Positions 20,013-24,334 of a stretch of DNA of 24,334 nt are shown here, in pieces. Each line of letters begins with the position of its first letter. The stretch's first letter is position 1. The stretch comes from JACDAS01 sp046262415. Its GTDB lineage: Bacteria > Actinomycetota > Thermoleophilia > Gaiellales > Gaiellaceae. The translations under genes and the position numbers were made by a program. The DNA lies in NCBI GenBank assembly GCA_046262415.1, contig JBHEMU010000058.1, positions 1 to 24,334 on the forward strand, in the 5' to 3' direction. The notes below the pieces were generated by a model that made no database searches, was not told the DNA's origin, and worked only from the letters and a program-made list of their open reading frames with translations.

Positions 20013-20234
20013 CTAGGAGCGGGCGGCCGTCAGGGCCAGCGCGAGGAACATGCCGACGACGATTCCGGCACCGCCGGCGAGCATCGTCGACCACGTTCCC
20101 GCATGCGTTGCCGCCTGAGTCGCGTGGGCGCCCGCCTGTGTCGCGGCCTGGACCTCCATCGCCTTCTCGAGGTTCTGGAGCTGCTGCCGGACGTCCTGCG
20201 TTTCGTTCGACGAGTCGGTCATGGTCGTGCTCAT
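20013..20234 (-). CDS. Small coiled-coil membrane protein of unknown function
   Basis: A 73-residue protein. An N-terminal coiled-coil-like stretch (VRQQLQNLEKAMEVQ) passes into a near-repeat (AATQAGAHATQAATHAG) and then a C-terminal membrane helix (MLAGGAGIVVGMFLALALTA). Start ATG 20234 has GTGAGG upstream; an internal Met at residue 5 is an alternative. It is divergent from the TetR regulator, with a 235-bp shared region carrying two inverted repeats, so it is the likely regulated target. No family name is known to me; tail-anchored small proteins of this sort often associate with membranes or oligomerise. Confidence 0.65.
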   Translation of the reverse strand: MSTTMTDSSNETQDVRQQLQNLEKAMEVQAATQAGAHATQAATHAGTWSTMLAGGAGIVVGMFLALALTAARS

Positions 20235-20322
20235 TCGGGCCTCACTTTCGTCGGAGTCTCTGCCTGAGGGGCGGGTGCCCCGCAGCTGGTCCCTTGCTTT
20301 CGCCACCCCAGTCCAACCCGTG

Positions 20323-20346
20323 GCGACACAGACCTTTCTGTCTCGC
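20323..20346. promoter_or_regulatory. Second inverted repeat, candidate TetR operator
   Basis: GCGA-C-ACAGA-CCTT-TCTGT-C-TCGC, a 24-bp inverted repeat with one C-C mismatch per arm. It shares the ACAGACC and TGTCT elements of the stronger operator near 20426. It lies about 90 bp upstream of the small membrane-protein gene. Confidence 0.45.
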
Positions 20347-20425
20347 AGACTACTCGATTGCCCGGGCGGCCGTTGCAGCGAGGCATCCCGCACGGCCGGA
20401 CATAGACGTTGCGAGACTGTTCGCC

Positions 20426-20447
20426 CGGCAGACAGACCTGTCTGCCG
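20426..20447. promoter_or_regulatory. Palindromic TetR-type operator upstream of the regulator
   Basis: Perfect 9-bp inverted repeat CGGCAGACA/TGTCTGCCG with a 4-base spacer (GACC). It ends 22 bases before the ATG of the TetR gene and would cover the -35/spacer region of a TAGGCT -10 box at 20455-20460, a geometry suited to autorepression. Confidence 0.7.
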
Positions 20448-20469
20448 CCGCTGGTAGGCTAGTCGGCGG

Positions 20470-21063
20470 ATGACAGGAGTGGCCGCAGCCGCCACCCCGG
20501 GCCCCGAGGCGCGTCAACGGATCCTGGCAAGCGCCTACGACCTCTTCTCCCGGCGCGGGATCCGGGCGGTGGGTGTCGACGAGGTGATCGCGCGAGCCGG
20601 AGTCGCCAAGGCGACGCTCTACCGGCATTTCCCGTCGAAGGACGATCTCGTGCTCGCGTTCCTCGCCCGGCGGGAGCAACTGTGGACGCGGGAGTGGGTC
20701 GAGGCCGAGGCCAGACGCCGCGGTGCCACGCCGGAGCAGCAACTGCTCGCCATCTTCGACGCGTTCGACGAGTGGTTCCAAGAGGACGGCTTCGAGGGCT
20801 GCTCGTTCATCAACGTCCTCCTCGAGACCGCCGATCTCGAGCACCCCGTCGGGGCCGCGAGCGCCGGCCATCTCGAGAACATCCGCTCCTTCGTCCGGAC
20901 GCTCGCGGACGAGGCCGGCCTGCGGGATCCGGCCGGGTTCGCCCTCTCCTGGCACATCCTGATGAAGGGGTCGATCGTGCAGGCAGCCGAGGGCGACCGC
21001 GAGGCCGCTCAGCGTGCCAAGGCGATCGGCGCGCTCCTGATCGGCGAGCACCGCGCCAGTTAG
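20470..21063 (+). CDS. TetR/AcrR-family transcriptional regulator
   Basis: A 197-residue one-component regulator. The N-terminal domain is canonical: RQRILASAYDLFSRRGIRAV (15-34), then the helix-turn-helix VDEVIARAGVAKATLYRHFP (36-55) and SKDDLVLAFL. The C-terminal ligand domain (FDAFDEWF, FEGCSFINVL, HLENIRSFVRTLADEAGL) resembles the AcrR-type subgroup with an F-x-GC-F motif, often linked to aldehyde or lipid-like inducers; no ligand is assigned. The ATG at 20470 gives a nearly leaderless transcript if the TAGGCT -10 box is used. A perfect palindrome just upstream supports autorepression, and the divergent small membrane protein is the likely second target. Confidence 0.92.
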   Translation: MTGVAAAATPGPEARQRILASAYDLFSRRGIRAVGVDEVIARAGVAKATLYRHFPSKDDLVLAFLARREQLWTREWVEAEARRRGATPEQQLLAIFDAFDEWFQEDGFEGCSFINVLLETADLEHPVGAASAGHLENIRSFVRTLADEAGLRDPAGFALSWHILMKGSIVQAAEGDREAAQRAKAIGALLIGEHRAS

Positions 21064-21107
21064 CGAGGACGTGCGCGGCGTCCCAGCGCGGCGCGACGCA
21101 ATCTGTC

Positions 21108-22178
21108 TCAGCGCAGCGGCAGCACGGCGTCGATCACGCGCCAGCCGATCCGGTAGACGCTCGTGCGGGACGCCTCTTCGTCTCCGGTCTGGACGGCGAG
21201 GGCGAGGCCGAAGGAGCCTGCCGCCACGAGCTTCTCCTCGCTCGCCCGAGGCAGGGTCAGCACCTTCCGGTCGACGCCGTCCCGGATCCGGCGGCCGCGG
21301 AGGGCGTTGCCGCGGAGGTAGAGGACGCGTCCGTACGCGACCGTGGCGGTGAAGACGCCGCGGATCGCCCAGCCGGGGCCGGCGATCCCGGCGCGCGTCT
21401 GGAGGACGAGCCCCTCCGGCGCGAGCCAGCCGCTGCTGGCCGCCTTCACCGTGGCCGGACGCATGCGGGGCGTCGCGACCGGCTTCCCGTCGAGGCGGAC
21501 GAGCGAGAGCTGCCCTGTCGGCCGGCCCCGGGCGTCGAGGCGGGAGAGCGCGAGCCGCTTGCCGTCGGTCGCCAGCAGCGTCCAGGAGCCTCGCACGGTG
21601 GTGCGGCCGCGGGCCGCGCCGTCGAGTGCGATCGACGTCGTGCCGTTCGAGGGGCAGGCCGGCTCGGTCGAGTCGCCGAGCCGGTTCGGCACCTCGGTCG
21701 AGGCGATGACGCCGCCACCGGCGACGACGACGCCCGCGCAGCCGTACGAGGGCTCGTCCGGGTTGTCGTCCCTCCAGCCCCACTCCTCGCCGAGCAGCCG
21801 CAGCGGGCCGGACGGAAGCGGGCCCTTCCAGACCGAGTACTCCGCCCCGTGCGGGCTCTCCGCCTGGATGAGCTCGGCCGCGAGCGAGCGCCGTCCGAGC
21901 CACAGGTCGGAGACGAAGAAGGATCCGGAATCCGGGTCGTCGCACGGCAGGCCGCGCACCCTCGCCGGCGGGGCCTCGGGCTTCCTGGCCGCGCGGAGCG
22001 TCGCGACCCTAACCTCGCACCAGGCGGAGACGGCAACGCGGGAACCCGCGACCGCCAGCCCTTCCAGGGCACCGGGGACGCTGAAGCTCGGCTCCGGCAG
22101 CAGGGGCGCCGCGGGCCGTGCAGCCGGCGTGACCGCGACCAGCCCCGCGACGGCGAGAACGAGGCCCGTCTTTCTCAC
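21108..22178 (-). CDS. Secreted protein of unknown function, probable beta-propeller
   Basis: A 356-residue exported protein starting at GTG 22178, with signal peptide KTGLVLAVAGLVAVTPAARPA. The mature part has recurring short strands with G-x-x-(V/L)-A-x-x-G patterns (ALEGLAVAGSRVAVS, GSWTLLATDGKRLALS, GVFTATVAYGRVLYL), as in beta-propeller-like secreted proteins. Cysteines near 54, 79, 147 and 175 may form disulfides. No enzyme motif is seen. It is divergent from the DUF1360 gene with only 34 bp between starts, so the promoters must overlap, and convergent with the TetR gene. Confidence 0.65.
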   Translation of the reverse strand: MRKTGLVLAVAGLVAVTPAARPAAPLLPEPSFSVPGALEGLAVAGSRVAVSAWCEVRVATLRAARKPEAPPARVRGLPCDDPDSGSFFVSDLWLGRRSLAAELIQAESPHGAEYSVWKGPLPSGPLRLLGEEWGWRDDNPDEPSYGCAGVVVAGGGVIASTEVPNRLGDSTEPACPSNGTTSIALDGAARGRTTVRGSWTLLATDGKRLALSRLDARGRPTGQLSLVRLDGKPVATPRMRPATVKAASSGWLAPEGLVLQTRAGIAGPGWAIRGVFTATVAYGRVLYLRGNALRGRRIRDGVDRKVLTLPRASEEKLVAAGSFGLALAVQTGDEEASRTSVYRIGWRVIDAVLPLR

Positions 22179-22212
22179 CGGCCGATCGTAACGAGTACGC
22201 TCCGCGTCGTCC

Positions 22213-22782
22213 GTGACCGAGGCCGGCGAAACAGGAGTGGCGCGCCCGCTGCGGAGGATCGTCTGGCCCGGCAGCGAGACGACGCCGCTGGGCCCGTCGG
22301 GGCCCGAGGACTACGCCCTGCTCAACATCGTCTATCTCTCCGGATTGTCGGCCCTCGCCGCGGTGGCGCACCGCCTCGGGCCGAGAGCAGGTGACCGCGC
22401 GATTCCGCTGCGCGAGGTGCCGTTGCTGTCGGGCGCGGCATTCGCGCTCGCGCACGTTCTGGCCAAGGAGAAGATCTCGACCTGGTTGCGAGAGCCGTTC
22501 GTGGTCGAGAGCGGTGAGCGGCGGCCGCTCCGCTCGGAGGGCGAGGGCCTGCGCTACGCGATCGGAGAGCTGCTTACGTGCACGCGCTGCGTCGGGGCCT
22601 GGTGTGCCCTGGGCCTCGTCGGCCTGCGGACCGCGTCGCCGCCCGCAGGGCGCCTCGTCAGCACCGTGCTCGCCACCGCCGGGGTCAACAACGTCGCCCA
22701 GGCGGCGTTCCGGCTCCTCGTCGAGAAGACGAACCTGGCCGAGATCGAGGCCAAGACCGTCGCTGCGGCTGCGGCCGAGTAG
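22213..22782 (+). CDS. DUF1360 family protein
   Basis: A 189-residue protein with the DUF1360 core: FALAHVLAKEKISTWLREPF (77-96) followed by GELLTCTRCVGAWCALGLV (118-136), in which Cys123 and Cys126 form the conserved C-x-x-C pair of the usual ELLTCPxCxGxW motif. Hydrophobic segments at about 35-52, 66-83 and 127-160 suggest membrane association. The family includes Bacillus YjcA; its molecular role is not established. Starts at GTG 22213 with no strong Shine-Dalgarno. The last residues (TVAAAAAE) are low complexity. A small hairpin follows the stop. Confidence 0.85.
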   Translation: MTEAGETGVARPLRRIVWPGSETTPLGPSGPEDYALLNIVYLSGLSALAAVAHRLGPRAGDRAIPLREVPLLSGAAFALAHVLAKEKISTWLREPFVVESGERRPLRSEGEGLRYAIGELLTCTRCVGAWCALGLVGLRTASPPAGRLVSTVLATAGVNNVAQAAFRLLVEKTNLAEIEAKTVAAAAAE

Positions 22783-22799
22783 CTCGGACGGACGGCGGG

Positions 22800-22816
22800 A
22801 CAGCCTTCGGGCCTGT
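22800..22816 (+). terminator. TTCG-loop hairpin after the DUF1360 gene
   Basis: ACAGCC-TTCG-GGCCTGT, a short stem with one bulged base and a stable TTCG loop, 17 bases after the DUF1360 stop. Terminator-like but short. Confidence 0.35.
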
Positions 22817-22846
22817 GTGGACGAAGGTCCCCGGACGCGGGCTCGG

Positions 22847-23791
22847 TCAGGCCGGCGCGAGCAGCGCGTCGCAGATCTCGGCGACGTGCCGGTGATCGGT
22901 CCCGCAGCAGCCACCGAGAACGGCGAGGTTCGGTAGCCGCCGGGGCAACGCCGCGTGCTGCGCGCCGAGGTCGGCGGGATCGCCCTCGTCGAGCTCGACG
23001 GCCTCGTCGAGCTCGGCGTGACTCTTCGTGGACGCGTTCGCGCGGAGGCCGCGGATTCGGCCGACCCACTCCTCCCCCTCCGCCAGGGCGTGGGCGAAGT
23101 GGGTCGGATGCGCGCAGTTGACCATGAAGTAGGCAGCTGCCTCGCCGGTCTCGGCGTCGACCTGCTCGATCGCCTCCCCGAGGGCCTGCTCGCTCGGCAG
23201 CCGCCCGTCCGTCTCGACCGTGAACGAGATCACGGCCGGCATGCCCACCCTGCGCGCCGCGCGGACGACGCCGATCGCCTCCTCCGCATAGGTCATCGTG
23301 ATCGCGGTGACGAGGTCAGCCGCCGTGTCGGCGAACGTTGCGATCTGCGTCGCGTGGTAGTCCTCCGCTTCTCCCGGCGTCATCCTCGTCGAAGGCTGGT
23401 ACCCGTCGCTCTGGGGGCCGACGCAGCCGCTGATCACGAAGGGCGCCGCAGGGGTCTCGTACACGTTGCGGAGCTCCTCCATCAACGAGATCGCCTTCCG
23501 GTTCATCGCCTCCAGCTCTGCCAGGCCGTAGCCGATCCGCGCCGCCCAGTCGGGATTCGCCCGCCAGGTCGGACTCTCGAGCACGAAGCCGAGTCCGCGG
23601 TCGCGGGCGAGCTCGGCGTAGGGCGCGTAGTAGCTGCGCAGCGCCTCGGTGCCCTCGTCGTCCTTGAGCAGATCGAAGGCGGCGAACTCGGGCAGGTCGA
23701 GCCCCTGGTGGAAGATCAACGTCGTCTCGATGCCGCCGTCCGTGAGGAAGAGCGGGCCGTCGAACTGGGGCAGACGGTCTCGGAATCCCAT
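22847..23791 (-). CDS. Homocysteine S-methyltransferase family protein
   Basis: A 314-residue zinc-dependent methyltransferase of the Hcy/MMUM type, which moves a methyl group from a donor such as S-methylmethionine or betaine to homocysteine, making methionine. The zinc triad is intact: Cys226 in VNCAHP (224-229) and Cys295-Cys296 in GGCCGTDH (293-300). The N-terminal LTDGGIETTLIFHQGLDLP is typical, and SPTWRAN (73-79) matches the family's TFRAN-type loop. The ATG is at 23791. The methyl donor cannot be told from the sequence. It stands alone on its strand, with no other methionine genes nearby. Confidence 0.93.
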   Translation of the reverse strand: MGFRDRLPQFDGPLFLTDGGIETTLIFHQGLDLPEFAAFDLLKDDEGTEALRSYYAPYAELARDRGLGFVLESPTWRANPDWAARIGYGLAELEAMNRKAISLMEELRNVYETPAAPFVISGCVGPQSDGYQPSTRMTPGEAEDYHATQIATFADTAADLVTAITMTYAEEAIGVVRAARRVGMPAVISFTVETDGRLPSEQALGEAIEQVDAETGEAAAYFMVNCAHPTHFAHALAEGEEWVGRIRGLRANASTKSHAELDEAVELDEGDPADLGAQHAALPRRLPNLAVLGGCCGTDHRHVAEICDALLAPA

Positions 23792-23848
23792 CGCCTGGGC
23801 GAGTATCTCAGCCGCGCCTGCGGCACTGGGGCATGACGAGCTCGGCGC

Positions 23849-24139
23849 TCAGGGCAGGGCCGACCTCAGGAACGTGAGCCAGTTCTCGCCGAGCAACCCG
23901 TCCCGGCTCTCCGCCGGCGCCGCCGCGCCCACGGTGTGCAAGTCCGCGATCGAGTCGATCTCCTCCGGGCTCTCTTCCAGCCCGAAGCCGCCATCCAGGT
24001 CGGACCCGATGCCGACGTGCTCCCACCCGGCGATCCCGGCGATGTGCGTCACGTGCCGCCGCACGTGGCCGTCGATCGTGACCCGAATCGACCGGTCGGT
24101 CGACCACGCGGCTTCGAGGTAGCTCACAGCCGCCACCAT
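23849..24139 (-). pseudogene. 5'-truncated peptidase M19 (membrane dipeptidase) fragment
   Basis: Only the C-terminal part of an M19 renal-dipeptidase-like protein remains. The last 96 residues contain VRRHVTHIAGIAGWEHVGIG, SDLDGGFGLEESP and a closing GENWLTFL, all typical of the C-terminal third of the family, which is normally 300 residues or more. The upstream HxD metal-binding half is absent. The frame is open further upstream to an ATG at 24253, but that section is Arg-rich and coincides with a hairpin, so it is not protein-like. ATG 24139 has GAGGTGGGG upstream, so expression of a short product cannot be excluded. Most likely a remnant of a deleted gene. Confidence 0.7.
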
Positions 24140-24180
24140 TTCGTTCCCCACCTCGGTAGCGATTCGACCGCCAGAGTTTC

Positions 24181-24247
24181 GTTCCCGTGCTTGCCGCCGC
24201 CGCTTCGGAGCGAGCCGGAGGCGAACGGAGAAGCGGCGGCGGGGAAC
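24181..24247 (-). repeat. Long imperfect hairpin between the M19 fragment and the edge gene
   Basis: Perfect 13-bp inverted repeat CCGCCGCCGCTTC (24194-24206) with GAAGCGGCGGCGG (24230-24242). It is extended by GTTCC/GGAAC (24181-24185 with 24243-24247) across an 8-base bulge. It begins 3 bases after the stop of the edge gene on the minus strand, so it could terminate that gene, or be a palindromic repeat at the break point of the M19 gene. Confidence 0.65.
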
Positions 24248-24249
24248 GG

Positions 24250-24334
24250 TCATCTGCCGCCGATCGTGATGCCGGCGGTGGCGACGATCTCGCCCGTGCG
24301 CAGGACGCGCAGGTTGCCGTCGGCGGCCGGGGTG
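24250..24334 (-). CDS. C-terminal end of an unidentified protein
   Basis: The last 27 residues of a gene entering from beyond the window, ending DGNLRVLRTGEIVATAGITI then GGR and TGA. Almost every codon ends in G or C, as in neighbouring genes, which supports real coding. Too short to name a family. The TGA overlaps the ATG of the weak upstream frame of the M19 remnant (ATGA). Confidence 0.5.
   Translation of the reverse strand, partial: TPAADGNLRVLRTGEIVATAGITIGGR

Overview
The window is very GC-rich DNA with dense coding, many GTG starts, and several 4-base GTGA/ATGA/TTGA overlaps between neighbouring genes. Together with the gene content (secreted proteins with Ig-like repeats carrying YQWxRC motifs, a tiny Lys/Arg-rich protein, small-lipoprotein families, an ECF sigma/anti-sigma pair, AidB-like acyl-CoA dehydrogenase), this suggests a high-GC actinobacterium, most plausibly class Thermoleophilia. 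That placement is inference. No rRNA, tRNA, CRISPR array, integrase or transposase gene was found.

Positions 1-5086 hold a fatty-acyl metabolism block: the N-terminus of an acyl-CoA dehydrogenase, a PaaI-type thioesterase, an AidB-like acyl-CoA dehydrogenase, a YbgC-type thioesterase, a FabG-like reductase, and a coupled pair of a CurA-type NADP oxidoreductase and a MaoC-type hydratase. Positions 5205-6199 (coding probably starts further upstream) encode an ECF sigma factor coupled to a single-pass membrane protein, the likely anti-sigma factor. At 6467-7657 is an NAD-dependent formate dehydrogenase with every known catalytic residue in place.

Positions 7755-17306 form a co-directional run of exported and envelope proteins: a secreted TIM-barrel glycosidase-like protein; a matrixin-like peptidase with a membrane-anchored partner; a lipoprotein coupled to a GT-C-like polytopic membrane protein; and a 1101-residue protein joining a complete PrsW-type intramembrane protease to a STAND ATPase and TPR array, coupled to a second lipoprotein. 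The PrsW-STAND-TPR fusion is the most unusual gene here and may be a membrane-embedded, ATP-switched regulated-proteolysis system.

Positions 17303-24334 carry proline dehydrogenase, a small basic protein, a secreted Ig-like repeat protein, a small coiled-coil/TM protein divergent from a TetR regulator with a clear palindromic operator, a secreted protein of unknown function, a DUF1360 protein, a homocysteine S-methyltransferase, a truncated M19 dipeptidase fragment, and the C-terminal end of an unknown gene.

Four copies of a roughly 100-bp, multi-hairpin repeat (two direct, two inverted in tandem) lie in gene gaps. Their ends carry CTAG, which in places supplies the stop codons of neighbouring genes. 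They look like a small non-autonomous or REP-like element family.
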